From NCBI RefSeq assembly GCF_014641555.1, contig NZ_BMHY01000004.1:248001-312000 (forward strand): a stretch of 64,000 nucleotides of DNA, written 5' to 3'. The position numbers and the translations under genes are program-made. This document shows positions 34,678 to 43,537 of this stretch, in pieces; within the stretch, counting starts at the first letter, position 1; each line of letters begins with the position of its first letter. A model generated the notes under the pieces. The model was given only the letters and a program-made list of their open reading frames with translations. It was not told the DNA's origin and ran no database searches. Source of the stretch: Paenibacillus radicis (ex Gao et al. 2016). GTDB taxonomy: Bacteria; Bacillota; Bacilli; Paenibacillales; Paenibacillaceae.

Positions 34678-35598
34678 TCAGTTCGTAATCGAGCTGAGAA
34701 TGGCTTGGATATCCAGCATCGGTGGTCGTCCGTATATACGTGCATATTCCCGGCTGAACTGGGACGGGCTCTCGTAACCTACACGAAAGGCAGCATCGGA
34801 GGCTTGTACGGTTTCCGTCAACATTAAACGCCGGGCTTCTTGTAGCCGCACTGTTTTCTGATATTGCAACGGACTCATTTCTGTAACTCGCTTAAAATGT
34901 TTGTGAAACGCCGATGTGCTCATATTTACGGACTTTGCAAGCTGATCGATCACCAGAGGACGGGCGAATTCCCGGTTAATCTGTTGGATCGCTTGGGCGA
35001 TGTTATGTGCTTGACTGCCAATAATCGCGAATTGATGAATTTGCGCACCTTGTTCGCCTTGCAGTACCCGGTACAGAATTTCGCGAATGACGAGCGGCGA
35101 TAGAATCGAAATATCCTCGGGTTCGTCTAGCAGCTTCATCAGCCGCACGAGGGCTTCAAGTAATGCGGGTGACGTACGGCTGACAGCTATGCCTCGACTG
35201 GCTTTCGAGGGTGCGGATGTAGAATGGCTAGTTTCTTTTACAATGTCTAATATAACGTCGGAGTCAAAGCTTAGTCTCAAGCTTAAATGCGGCTTCTCAG
35301 GCGAAGCAGCAAGAATTTTGCTGATAATCGGCAATTCGACAGAGATGACGAGGTAAGTCAAGGGATCGTATCTATAGTGTTCGTCTGCGAGTGCAGCGGA
35401 TTTTGCTCCTTGTGCCACAACGCAAATTGATGGTTTATACACAGATTCAATGGGTTCAGACAGCTGTGCAGCATGCATCAGTGTCAAAGAGGGTACAGCA
35501 GTCTGAGTCGTACCGTTCGATGGAGCATGACGCCGGATCAAGAGCGCCAATTGCTGTAGGGCTTCCTCTATGCGCGTTGATTCATTTTCGTAATTCAT
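34678..35598 (-). CDS. AraC-family regulator (AraC_N type)
   Basis: 306 residues. The N-terminal domain (MHAAQLSEPIESVYKPSICVVAQGAKSAAL, YDPLTYLVISVELPI) is the AraC_N sensor. The C-terminal double helix-turn-helix has FARPLVIDQLAKSVNMSTSAFHKHFKRVTEMSPLQYQKTVRLQEARRLM and AAFRVGYESPSQFSREYARIYG. It is divergent from an SDR and an MFS gene, its likely targets. It is a paralogue of the regulator at 37.8-38.8 kb, which also faces an SDR gene. Confidence 0.93.
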   Translation of the reverse strand: MNYENESTRIEEALQQLALLIRRHAPSNGTTQTAVPSLTLMHAAQLSEPIESVYKPSICVVAQGAKSAALADEHYRYDPLTYLVISVELPIISKILAASPEKPHLSLRLSFDSDVILDIVKETSHSTSAPSKASRGIAVSRTSPALLEALVRLMKLLDEPEDISILSPLVIREILYRVLQGEQGAQIHQFAIIGSQAHNIAQAIQQINREFARPLVIDQLAKSVNMSTSAFHKHFKRVTEMSPLQYQKTVRLQEARRLMLTETVQASDAAFRVGYESPSQFSREYARIYGRPPMLDIQAILSSITN

Positions 35599-35784
35599 AA
35601 TATAGCGGGCTCCTGTTCAAGAAGGATGTATGTTGTTTTTTATTATATGGATACAGAAGAGAATTAGGCAAGCATCAGACAGGATTGATCTAACGGCGTC
35701 ATACAAGCGCCTACTATAATGAAATTGCAAAGCCGGTTTCGGCTTGATAACTACAATTACAAGCAAACAAAGGGGCGAAGAGAT

Positions 35785-36522
35785 ATGAGTTTAAATGGGA
35801 AAGTTGCAATTGTTACCGGAGCATCTCGAGGCATTGGGCGTCAAGTGGCCATTCAATTGGCACAATCCGGCGCCAAGGTGGCCGTTAATTATTCTTTGAA
35901 TAAGGAGAAAGCGGAAGAGGTTGTTCAAGTGATCGAGGATAACGGCGGACAAGCAGCAGCCATTCGTGCAGACGTGAGCCAGATATGCGAGGTCGAAGAA
36001 TTGTTCGGGGAGACGATCGAGCAATTTGGACGGGTAGACCTTCTAGTCAATAATGCGGCCATTATGGAATGTAAGGCGATCTCGGAAGTGACGGAGGCGA
36101 TGTTTGACCGGCAATTCGCAATCAATGTGAAAGGGACTTATTTTGCTTGCCAGCAAGCTATGAAGCATATGGAAAAGGGCGGAACAATCATCAACTTCTC
36201 GACCTCTGTGTCCGGCGCGATGCTTCCGACTTACAGCGTCTATGCGGCAACGAAAGGTGCAGTCGAGCAGTTGACTCGTCAATTGGCTAAGGAATTCAGT
36301 CCCAAGGACATCGTTATCAATTGCTTAGCACCCGGTCAAGTTTCGACCGAGTTATTCCTTAATGGAAAATCACAGGAATTAATTGATTCGTTCAGCCGAA
36401 TGAACGCTTTTGGACGGCTTGGAGAGCCGGAGGACATCGCAAATGCTATTGAGCTACTCGTCAGTGACAAAGCACGTTGGATAACGGGACAGACGATTCG
36501 CGTAAATGGCGGTTTTAATTGA
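35785..36522 (+). CDS. short-chain dehydrogenase/reductase (FabG-like)
   Basis: 245 residues. NAD(P) motif TGASRGIGRQ, VNNAA, the catalytic SxxxYxxxK as Y-AATK (YSVYAATKGAVEQL), and the C-terminal PEDIANAIELLVSDKARWITGQTIRVNGGF. The basic residue after the glycine motif and NYSLNKEKAEEVV suggest NADPH use. ATG 35785 is preferred to an upstream in-frame start. It overlaps nothing but is followed closely by an MFS gene, and faces an AraC regulator. Confidence 0.93.
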   Translation: MSLNGKVAIVTGASRGIGRQVAIQLAQSGAKVAVNYSLNKEKAEEVVQVIEDNGGQAAAIRADVSQICEVEELFGETIEQFGRVDLLVNNAAIMECKAISEVTEAMFDRQFAINVKGTYFACQQAMKHMEKGGTIINFSTSVSGAMLPTYSVYAATKGAVEQLTRQLAKEFSPKDIVINCLAPGQVSTELFLNGKSQELIDSFSRMNAFGRLGEPEDIANAIELLVSDKARWITGQTIRVNGGFN

Positions 36523-36589
36523 GTATTCCAATTACAAGTTTAGATCATACATGTTTTTTCTAATGCTGCAAGAAAGGAAAATAACCTTC

Positions 36590-37738
36590 ATGTCAAGTAC
36601 ACTCAAAATTTACATTTTAGCAATTCTAAGCTTTCTTGTCGGTACTTCGGAATATGTAATAGCAGGGATACTTGATCGGATCGCAGCATCAACGGGTGTT
36701 TCTCTCGTCACGGCCGGACAGCTGATCACGGTCTTCTCGCTGGCATATGCCTTTGGCACACCCCTTGTGATGGTAATGACGGCGCGGATGGAGCGGAAAA
36801 AGCTGCTTCTCTTCGCGATCGGATTTTTTGTACTAAGCAATGCGCTTGCCTACGTACTGCCGGGGATTGAACTGCTGAATGCGTCCCGGATTCTAATGGG
36901 GATCAGCGCTGGGGTTGTCGTAGTCGTATCGATGACGATCGCGACAAAGGTCGCCCGGCCTGGTAAAGAGGGAAGTGCCCTGGCAGCAGTACTGATGGGC
37001 TTCACCGCTTCTTTGATTTTCGGAGTACCTCTTGGGAGGATCATGGCCACCGCCTACGAGTGGAAGGCAGTATTCGGAGTAATAGCACTGCTTGGTTTTG
37101 CAGCCATCTTTCTAATTGCGCTGCTGATTCCGCGGGTACAGGGGGAAGAAGTGGTCTCCCTGCGCCAACAACTGGCGTTGCTGAAGCGGCCTAGAGTGAT
37201 GATTGTTTTATCTGTGACATTCTTCTGGATCATTGGATATTCGATCTTTTACTCTTATATTACGCCATTTCTGATGACGGAAGCCGGCATGAGTGACAGC
37301 GCCCTTAACACGATACTGTTCGTAATTGGCATAGCCAGCCTGATCGGCTCGCGCTCAGGCGGTTCTGCGACAGATAAATGGGGGCTTCACCGTGTGCTTA
37401 TTATCGGGCTTATACTGAACGGTATTGCATTAGTTTTGATAGCCTTTGGCTTCCATGCTCCGGTACTGCTGATAGCCATGCTAGTTCTGTGGTCGATCGC
37501 TGTATGGTCTTTAGGACCGCCTCAGCAGTTGCATGTGATTACTATCGCTCCCGAATCGACAGGGATTATGTTGAGCTTGAACAGTATGATCCTTCAATTG
37601 GCGATGGCAGCCGGCGCTGGTATAGGAGGGCTGGTGGTTGAACGAATCTCGTTGCCTTCGATCACTTGGTTTGCCGCCGCTGCCATTGCTTTGGCATTCG
37701 TTGCAGCTAACGTATCACGACGAATGAGCAGCCGATAA
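36590..37738 (+). CDS. MFS exporter, DHA1/AraJ type
   Basis: About 382 residues with 12 membrane helices. LAILSFLVGTSEYVIAGILDRIAAS in helix 1, GRIMATAYEWKAVFG-type loop, and a second half starting PRVMIVLSVTFFWIIGYSIFYSYI. It is similar to AraJ/YdhP-like drug or sugar exporters. AAAGGA precedes ATG 36590; an earlier frame start at 36506 has no site. It is probably co-expressed with the SDR 67 bases upstream under the AraC regulator. Confidence 0.9.
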   Translation: MSSTLKIYILAILSFLVGTSEYVIAGILDRIAASTGVSLVTAGQLITVFSLAYAFGTPLVMVMTARMERKKLLLFAIGFFVLSNALAYVLPGIELLNASRILMGISAGVVVVVSMTIATKVARPGKEGSALAAVLMGFTASLIFGVPLGRIMATAYEWKAVFGVIALLGFAAIFLIALLIPRVQGEEVVSLRQQLALLKRPRVMIVLSVTFFWIIGYSIFYSYITPFLMTEAGMSDSALNTILFVIGIASLIGSRSGGSATDKWGLHRVLIIGLILNGIALVLIAFGFHAPVLLIAMLVLWSIAVWSLGPPQQLHVITIAPESTGIMLSLNSMILQLAMAAGAGIGGLVVERISLPSITWFAAAAIALAFVAANVSRRMSSR

Positions 37739-37773
37739 CCACAGTTGGAAAGGTATTGCATGATATAGAATAG

Positions 37774-37819
37774 AAAACCGCCCTATTCATGGCTAAAAGG
37801 CCGTGTTGAGGGCGGTTTT
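37774..37819. terminator. bidirectional terminator between convergent genes
   Basis: AAAACCGCCCT (37774-37784) pairs perfectly with AGGGCGGTTTT (37809-37819). Confidence 0.85.
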
Positions 37820-37825
37820 ATTAGG

Positions 37826-38770
37826 TTACAGCTTTAGCATCTCGTCAGCATGCGGGCTTTCCTTAGCTTGGTTGCTTATTGCACGAATATCCTTAAGAGG
37901 CGGCAAGCCGAAGAATCGTTTGTATTCACGATTGAACTGCGTCAGACTTTCATACCCAACCTCTAATGCGGCTGAAGTGACATCCATATCATCAGTAAGC
38001 AAAATTCTTCGCGCTTCCTGTAGCCGGAGCTGCTTCTGATACTGAATTGGGCTCAGCGTAGTGACAGCTTTAAACTTGTGATGCAACGTAGAAGGGCTCA
38101 TGCCGCCTGCTTGGGCAATCTCCTCAATAGTTAGGGCACGTTCATAATTTGTTTTTACATACTGAATCGCTTTGCTGATACCTGCCGCATCATGATGCAG
38201 CAGCATGTTGTTATAGAAGCGTGCGCCACCCTCATCAGTCAGCAGACGGTAAATCAGCTCGCGTTTGACGGCAGGTGCGAGAAAATCGGCTGCCTCACGA
38301 TCTTCAGCCAGCTGCAGCAGCCGCTCCAGCACATGAAGGACTTCAAGTCCAGTCTTGCCAATAAACGCGCCTTCTGTCAGTTGATTCTCGCCGAAAGCTT
38401 TGAACTTGGCATCCAGAGCAACGGATGCAATCTCGTCCGTTGTAAAGGCAATTCGGATTGCCAGGTATGGCGCGATTTGCGTCGCATGGGTTACCTGGCC
38501 TTTGATTGGCATTTCGAGGTTGGATGCAATATAATCTCCAGCTCCATAGTTGTAGGTGCTATTGCGGTAGATTAATGTTTTACTGCCTTGAATGACTATA
38601 CATATCCCTGGATTGAAGATGCCGTATTGAACAGTTGTTGGCTGGTCTGCTTTCAGCAGCGAAATAAACGAAATGCCGGTCTCACAGATACCTCGGGGAA
38701 AAGAGTAAGTATCGCAGAGCTGCAGCAGCCGCTGTAAAACAGCTGGAAATGGCTCGTTTTGATGGAGCAT
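37826..38770 (-). CDS. AraC-family regulator (AraC_N type)
   Basis: 314 residues with the same layout as the regulator at 34.7 kb: sensor (NPGICIVIQGSKTLIYRN, GAGDYIASNLEMPI) and C-terminal LTIEEIAQAGGMSPSTLHHKFKAVTTLSPIQYQKQLRLQEARRILL with SAALEVGYESLTQFNREYKRFFGLPP. GAGAGGAAG precedes ATG 38770. It is divergent from the SDR at 38963, the probable target. The two regulator-SDR sets, 3 kb apart, look like an old duplication. Confidence 0.93.
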   Translation of the reverse strand: MLHQNEPFPAVLQRLLQLCDTYSFPRGICETGISFISLLKADQPTTVQYGIFNPGICIVIQGSKTLIYRNSTYNYGAGDYIASNLEMPIKGQVTHATQIAPYLAIRIAFTTDEIASVALDAKFKAFGENQLTEGAFIGKTGLEVLHVLERLLQLAEDREAADFLAPAVKRELIYRLLTDEGGARFYNNMLLHHDAAGISKAIQYVKTNYERALTIEEIAQAGGMSPSTLHHKFKAVTTLSPIQYQKQLRLQEARRILLTDDMDVTSAALEVGYESLTQFNREYKRFFGLPPLKDIRAISNQAKESPHADEMLKL

Positions 38771-38962
38771 AGAATCTTCCTCTCTAAAGGCAAGCGCAGC
38801 ATAGCAAGGTTTGCGCTTCTTGCCCCTATGTTATTGCGTATCGGAGTTTTAGGCAATAATCAGGCATAATCCGCCTATTTCCTCCATTATAATTGCATTA
38901 TAATACAAGACACAAGGCCGCCGGACAGGGGCTTTCCACTAAGATAGCAGGGAGAGGATTAC

Positions 38963-39793
38963 ATGTCTAAAGTATGGTTAATTACAGGAAGTGGAAGCGG
39001 GTTAGGCCGAAATATAACTGAAGCTGCACTTGCAAAAGGTGAGCGTGTAGTCGCAACAGCCCGCAATATCGAGCAGTTGGATGATCTTGTTAAGCAATAT
39101 GGCGATCAGATCCGTGTCGCTACGCTGGATGTGACAGTTGAGGAAGCCGCACAAGCGGCGGTTCAACTCGCACTGGATGCTTTTGGACGATTAGATGTCC
39201 TAGTAAACAATGCAGGTTATGGCGATATTCGTCCCTTCGAAGAAACAAGCTCCGAGGATTTCAAGAAGCTGATGGACACCTGCTTTTATGGTGTCGTATA
39301 TCTGACGCGTGCGGCATTGCCAATAATGCGTAACCAACGCAGCGGGCATATTCTGCAGATTTCATCAGTCGGAGGACGATTGGCAACCCCGGGGAGTGCG
39401 GCCTACCATGCAGCCAAATGGGCAATTGGCGGCTTCACTGAGGCTCTCGCTATGGAAACGGCTCATCTTGGTATTAAGATCAGTGCACTTGAGCCTGGCG
39501 GAATGCGAACGAACTGGGTAAATCGAGCCATTCAACAACGCCCTCCAATGCTTCCAGATTACGAAGCATCAGTAGGACAGCTGCTCAAAATGATGGATGG
39601 CTTGCAAGGCCAGGAGAAAGGGGATCCGGTAAAGGTGGCAGAGGTCGTTCTTCAGCTGGCTTATGCGGATGAGCTTCCTGCACATTTGCTGCTTGGTATA
39701 GATGCTGTACAAGGTGCTCAATTTGCTGAAAAACAGCGTGCTGCCGATGCCGAACGCTGGTATGAAGTCAGCAGATCAACAGAATTTGAGTGA
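38963..39793 (+). CDS. short-chain dehydrogenase/reductase
   Basis: 276 residues. WLITGSGSGLGRNITEAAL, VNNAGYGD, ISSVGGRLATPGSAAYHAAKWAI (Ser and YxxxK) and LEPGGMRTNW are of the classical oxidoreductase group with an Arg after the glycine motif (ATARN), so NADPH is likely. GAGAGG lies before ATG 38963. It is divergent from the AraC regulator. A sharp terminator follows. Confidence 0.93.
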   Translation: MSKVWLITGSGSGLGRNITEAALAKGERVVATARNIEQLDDLVKQYGDQIRVATLDVTVEEAAQAAVQLALDAFGRLDVLVNNAGYGDIRPFEETSSEDFKKLMDTCFYGVVYLTRAALPIMRNQRSGHILQISSVGGRLATPGSAAYHAAKWAIGGFTEALAMETAHLGIKISALEPGGMRTNWVNRAIQQRPPMLPDYEASVGQLLKMMDGLQGQEKGDPVKVAEVVLQLAYADELPAHLLLGIDAVQGAQFAEKQRAADAERWYEVSRSTEFE

Positions 39794-39809
39794 ACGAATG
39801 GAAAGAAGG

Positions 39810-39841
39810 AGGCGTCGAACTGCGAAGGTTCGACGCCTTTA
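39810..39841. terminator. Rho-independent terminator with 11-bp stem
   Basis: AGGCGTCGAAC (39810-39820) pairs perfectly with GTTCGACGCCT (39828-39838). Confidence 0.85.
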
Positions 39842-40195
39842 ATTATTGCATGAGAGTGAAGTTGTCGCGTAATCGTCAGCGTTTATTTTACTCTGCTGAC
39901 AGCAGCTGTTCTAATTTCTGATGATAAAAAGTCATTGCAAATTGAAGTTGAACCAAGTATTATGGATATTAAAGGTCTTTAATAGTTGCAATGAAGAAAG
40001 GAGAGGGTTGCCCTACGGAATTAAACGCATTCGGGAGGTCGGAACAGCAACGGCATCAATATTTTTGGAGAACATAAGATTTAGCCGCTGCAGAATGAGG
40101 CATGGCATTAAAGCCCTGCAGCGATTAAGCAACAAGCAGTATATTTTTTTATTTTAATTATGGATATTAAAGATCCATTGAGGTTTATTTAGAAG
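39842..40195 (+). other. degenerate intergenic segment with a 16-bp direct repeat
   Basis: ATTATGGATATTAAAG occurs at 39959-39974 and again at 40157-40172. The 182 bases between hold only a short open frame without a recognised family. Both copies start tiny frames beginning MDIK. This looks like debris of a duplication or insertion next to the FAD oxidoreductase stump. Confidence 0.45.
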
Positions 40196-40309
40196 GTGAA
40201 AAAACAACTTTTGGATATGGTCATTACTGGCGGCGGGCCAGCGGGTTTAAATGCACCAGGCTATAGCAGCGGCTTCGATGGGCTCATTTATTGCTGTGGT
40301 CATAAATAA
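40196..40309 (+). pseudogene. 5' stump of an NAD(P)/FAD-dependent oxidoreductase
   Basis: GTG 40196, behind AGAAGG, starts a 37-residue frame: MKKQLLDMVITGGGPAGLNA then unrelated residues to a stop at 40309. DxVIxGGGPAGLNA is the FAD-binding start of thioredoxin-reductase-like enzymes, which have around 300 residues. Everything after the dinucleotide loop is lost. Confidence 0.6.
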
Positions 40310-40342
40310 TGAGCTAAATACAAAGGCTTGGGGGAAAAACGG

Positions 40343-41776
40343 ATGATTGATTTAAACAATATGAAGCGCGGTCCGATCATGTTTGCACTTATTGTCGGCA
40401 TGTTCGTGGCTGCTTTGAATGAAACGCTTATGGGCAATGCCCTCCCTGAATTGATGAAATCATTTGAAGTGTCTGCAGCAACGGCTCAATGGCTATCTAC
40501 GGCCTACATGCTCGTCGTTGGCGTACTCGTTCCGGTGACAGCAATTCTGCAGCAATGGTTCACGACCCGGCAAATCTTTCTGTCGGCGATGGGGTTGTTC
40601 TTCGTCGGCACAGTTACTTCGGCGCTATCACCGGAATTCAGCGTACTGCTGGTCGGCCGAATCATTCAAGCGATAGGAACCGGTATGCTGCTGCCGCTTG
40701 TAATGAACGTAATCATGACCATCTATCCGCCGGAAAAGCGGGGAGGGGCTATGGGGATGTTAGGGCTCGTCGTCATGTTCGCGCCGGCGATTGGCCCGAC
40801 GATATCGGGATTAATCGTTGACGGGCTTTCTTGGCGCTGGCTGTTTTACTTGGTCATACCGTTTGCGCTGCTCTCCGTTATTATTGGAGCCGCTGTTTTA
40901 AAAAATGTGTCGGAAGTAACCAAGCCGCGAGTGGACTTCTTATCCATCGTCTTGTCGACTATCGGCTTCGGCGGCATCGTCTATGGATTCAGCAGTGCCG
41001 GCGAGCATGGCTGGTCGGAGCCGGCAGTCATCTGGACGATCTCCGCGGGCGGTGCAGCCTTGCTGCTGTTCGTCTGGAGACAGCTATTGTTAAAGCAGCC
41101 TGTGATGGATTTACGTGCATTCCGTTATCCGACTTTTGCCCTTGTTGCGGTACTGCTATTTGTATTAATGATGACCTTTTTCTCATCGGCGATCATGCTT
41201 CCGATGTTCATGCAAGGCGTACTGATGGTAACCGCATTCAAGTCGGGTTTAATTCTCCTTCCTGGCGGGATTGTGAACGGGTTCATGGCTCCTGTTTCAG
41301 GGAAGCTGTTTGATAAATTCGGGCCTCGCGTTCTGGTTATCCCAGGACTGGCTATTGCCGTCATTTCGTTGTGGCAATTTACCCGTTTCGATGAATCCAC
41401 GAGCACCGGCTTCCTCGTTGCCGTTCACATCGCGCTGATGATTGGCATCGCTCTAGTCATGATGCCCGCTCAGACGGCCGGGCTCAACCAGCTGCCAAGC
41501 CATCTGCATCCGCACGGGACAGCAATCTTGAATACGTTGCAGCAAGTGGCCGGCGCTATCGGTACCGCACTGTATATCAGCATTATGTCGGGCGGACAGA
41601 AGCAGTACTTGAGTGGAGCAAGCGATCCGCAGGCTCCGGGAGAAATCGTCAAAGGGCTCGCAGCCGGTATTAACAATGCGTTCTGGTTTGGTGTCATCAT
41701 CGCGCTTGTTGCGCTTGTACTCGGTATTTTCATCCGAAAAGGGAAATCACAGGAGCATGAACAGGCTGCAGGATAA
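40343..41776 (+). CDS. MFS drug exporter, DHA2/EmrB-QacA type
   Basis: 477 residues with about 14 helices. FVAALNETLMGNALPELMKSF and QWLSTAYMLVVGVLVPVTAIL are the DHA2 starts; RIIQAIGTGMLLPLVMNVIMTIYPPEKRGGAMGMLGLVVMFAPAIGPTISG contains motif C. It should export lipophilic drugs with protons. GGGGG before ATG 40343 fixes the start. The 5' neighbour is only a stump, so its own promoter is expected. Confidence 0.93.
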   Translation: MIDLNNMKRGPIMFALIVGMFVAALNETLMGNALPELMKSFEVSAATAQWLSTAYMLVVGVLVPVTAILQQWFTTRQIFLSAMGLFFVGTVTSALSPEFSVLLVGRIIQAIGTGMLLPLVMNVIMTIYPPEKRGGAMGMLGLVVMFAPAIGPTISGLIVDGLSWRWLFYLVIPFALLSVIIGAAVLKNVSEVTKPRVDFLSIVLSTIGFGGIVYGFSSAGEHGWSEPAVIWTISAGGAALLLFVWRQLLLKQPVMDLRAFRYPTFALVAVLLFVLMMTFFSSAIMLPMFMQGVLMVTAFKSGLILLPGGIVNGFMAPVSGKLFDKFGPRVLVIPGLAIAVISLWQFTRFDESTSTGFLVAVHIALMIGIALVMMPAQTAGLNQLPSHLHPHGTAILNTLQQVAGAIGTALYISIMSGGQKQYLSGASDPQAPGEIVKGLAAGINNAFWFGVIIALVALVLGIFIRKGKSQEHEQAAG

Positions 41777-41838
41777 CTCTATCTATCTGTAATCGAATCA
41801 ATAATGCAAGGGCAATAAAAGAATGGGGGAATGGAGCA

Positions 41839-42285
41839 ATGAGAATCGATGTTTGGTCGGATTTTGGATGTCCTTTTTGTATCATTGGCAAGAGAAAGCT
41901 TGAGAATGCTCTTGGTACATTTACGATGGGGGATAAAGTAGAGGTGGTATACCGCAGCTACCAGCTTGATCCTCATGCGCAAAACAGAACGCTAACTGTC
42001 CAGCAGCTTGCCCAAGAAAAGGGAATGACAGTCGAGAATTTAAAAGCCAAGCAAGTTCAAGTGGCTGAAATGATTAAAAGAGAAGCTGGACTGGATGTCA
42101 GCTATGATACAGCTAGTATAGCCAACACCTTCGACGGTCATCGTTTGGTTCATTTTGCAGCCGCAGCCGGAAAGGGAGCGGAGTTAACAGAGCGTCTTAT
42201 TCGCGCTTATCTTGCCGAATCCATGAATATCGCCGATCATCGTGTGCTAGTTACCATTGGGAGAGAGGCGGGGCTTATTGAATAG
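41839..42285 (+). CDS. DsbA/FrnE-family protein, N-terminal half (split by an amber codon)
   Basis: 148 residues: MRIDVWSDFGCPFCIIGKRKLE with the catalytic CPFC, then the helical insert up to ADHRVLVTIGREAGLIE and a TAG stop at 42283-42285. FrnE-like oxidoreductases have about 240 residues, and the same frame continues directly after the stop with EVAEMLESDAYKD, which is normal family sequence. So one base change has cut the gene. The active-site Cys pair is in this half. See the second half for translational restart. Confidence 0.88.
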   Translation: MRIDVWSDFGCPFCIIGKRKLENALGTFTMGDKVEVVYRSYQLDPHAQNRTLTVQQLAQEKGMTVENLKAKQVQVAEMIKREAGLDVSYDTASIANTFDGHRLVHFAAAAGKGAELTERLIRAYLAESMNIADHRVLVTIGREAGLIE

Positions 42286-42297
42286 GAGGTAGCAGAA

Positions 42298-42546
42298 ATG
42301 CTTGAATCTGATGCTTATAAAGATGCGGTCAAAGCAGACATGGCCGAGGCGAAAAAGATGAATATTTCAAGCGTCCCTGCCTTTGTGTTTAATAACAAAT
42401 ACATGATCTCGGGTGCTCAGTCTGAGGAAGTTTTCATGAATATCCTGAATTTGATTTGGAATGAAGAGAAGGAGCTTCAAAAGCTGGAATTAGAGGGCCT
42501 GTCAAAAAATGACGACAGCTGCGCTGATGGTGTTTGCATGGTGTAA
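42298..42546 (+). CDS. DsbA/FrnE-family protein, C-terminal half with its own ribosome site
   Basis: 82 residues: LESDAYKDAVKADMAEAKKMNISSVPAFVFNNKYMISGAQ with the cis-Pro loop (SSVPAF) that completes the thioredoxin-like active site, then a tail ending DDSCADGVCMV. AGGAGG at 42284-42289 overlaps the amber stop and is 8 bases before ATG 42298, a near-ideal site. The two halves could therefore be made as separate chains and reassemble. Otherwise the gene is simply dead. It is in the same frame as the first half. Confidence 0.8.
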   Translation: MLESDAYKDAVKADMAEAKKMNISSVPAFVFNNKYMISGAQSEEVFMNILNLIWNEEKELQKLELEGLSKNDDSCADGVCMV

Positions 42547-42559
42547 TTTGGGTTCATTC

Positions 42560-42592
42560 GTCCAGGGTATCGTTTACTTGGACTTTTTTTTT
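42560..42592 (+). terminator. Rho-independent terminator
   Basis: GTCCAGG pairs with CTTGGAC (one G-T pair), then a run of ten T. Confidence 0.75.
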
Positions 42593-42745
42593 TATTTTCG
42601 GAAATAAGCAGTACTTGAAAATACGTAACACATCCTGTCTGGATCTTAAAGTATAAGATTTGTAAGGGACAGCAGCTACATTGAAATTGAGCTATAATGG
42701 ATGGTAAGCATAGTTCTATAAACAGTTAAGGAGTGACTCGCACTT

Positions 42746-43297
42746 ATGAAAAGCGACTTTACAATAATAAATCCAGATATAATAGATGGGAATTATACGG
42801 TTAGTGTGGCAAAGAAAGAAGAAGCTGATGAAATCATGTCTCTTCTAATAGATACAGCTAAATGGCTGCAAAGCAAAGGATCTGATCAATGGAGCGGGCT
42901 GCTGAAAGGATATGACTCTCACGACACGGTAGGTTCAATTGAAAAAGAAGAAGTGTTTGTATGCAAGCATAACAATGAGATCGTAGGCGTCGTCATACTG
43001 AAACGTCAACCTAGTGAGTGGGATCTTGAGCTATGGGGAAGTAAAGCTTATGCAGATGATGAAGCCATTTATTTGCACCGGCTTACGATCAGCAGAAAAC
43101 GTGCAAATTCCGGGCTGGGATCTGCGCTGCTGAATTGGTGTGATTCGGCTATAAGCTTCAGGGATAAGAAGGTAGTACGCTTAGACTGTATTGCCAGCAA
43201 CCCTAAATTATTTGCTTTTTATGAGAGCAACGGATACGAATATATGGGGCAAGAAGGGGACTTCAAACTATTTGAGAAAAACGTATTTAATAACTAG
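42746..43297 (+). CDS. GNAT-family N-acetyltransferase
   Basis: 183 residues. The acetyl-CoA loop is LHRLTISRKRANSGLGSALLNWC, with IASNPKLFAFYESNGYEYMG as the last strand and helix. VSVAKKEEADEIMSLLIDTAKWLQSKGSDQWSG is the usual start of this subgroup. The substrate is unknown. AAGGAGTG precedes ATG 42746. Confidence 0.88.
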   Translation: MKSDFTIINPDIIDGNYTVSVAKKEEADEIMSLLIDTAKWLQSKGSDQWSGLLKGYDSHDTVGSIEKEEVFVCKHNNEIVGVVILKRQPSEWDLELWGSKAYADDEAIYLHRLTISRKRANSGLGSALLNWCDSAISFRDKKVVRLDCIASNPKLFAFYESNGYEYMGQEGDFKLFEKNVFNN

Positions 43298-43307
43298 AAT
43301 AAATAGG

Positions 43308-43337
43308 ATGGCAGCCGATTGTGGCTGCCATTTTTTA
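43308..43337 (+). terminator. Rho-independent terminator
   Basis: ATGGCAGCC pairs with GGCTGCCAT around GATTGT, then TTTTTT. Confidence 0.9.
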
Positions 43338-43340
43338 TTA

Positions 43341-43534
43341 GTCTGGGAGCCGACAGAGTCGGGACATATTGCTGTCATGGAAGCCCCAGATAAAAATGTG
43401 TTTGTACTCGTTGGGCAATAAAGCGTTAAAGATCCCCATTTTTGAACTCTGGAAGATTAATGGCGTTAATAATGTAGTGACTAAGCTGAAGGCGACTATT
43501 GATTCTATCCGATCCGCACGGAGGCAGAATTAAT
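43341..43534 (+). other. decayed coding sequence of unknown origin
   Basis: Two adjoining stretches in different frames read SGHIAVMEAPDKNVFVLVGQ (stop at 43421) and KALKIPIFELWKINGVNN, ending SIRSARRQN (stop at 43534). They have no start or ribosome site. Together they look like the tail of a dead gene, but no family is recognised. Confidence 0.35.
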
Positions 43535-43537
43535 TAT

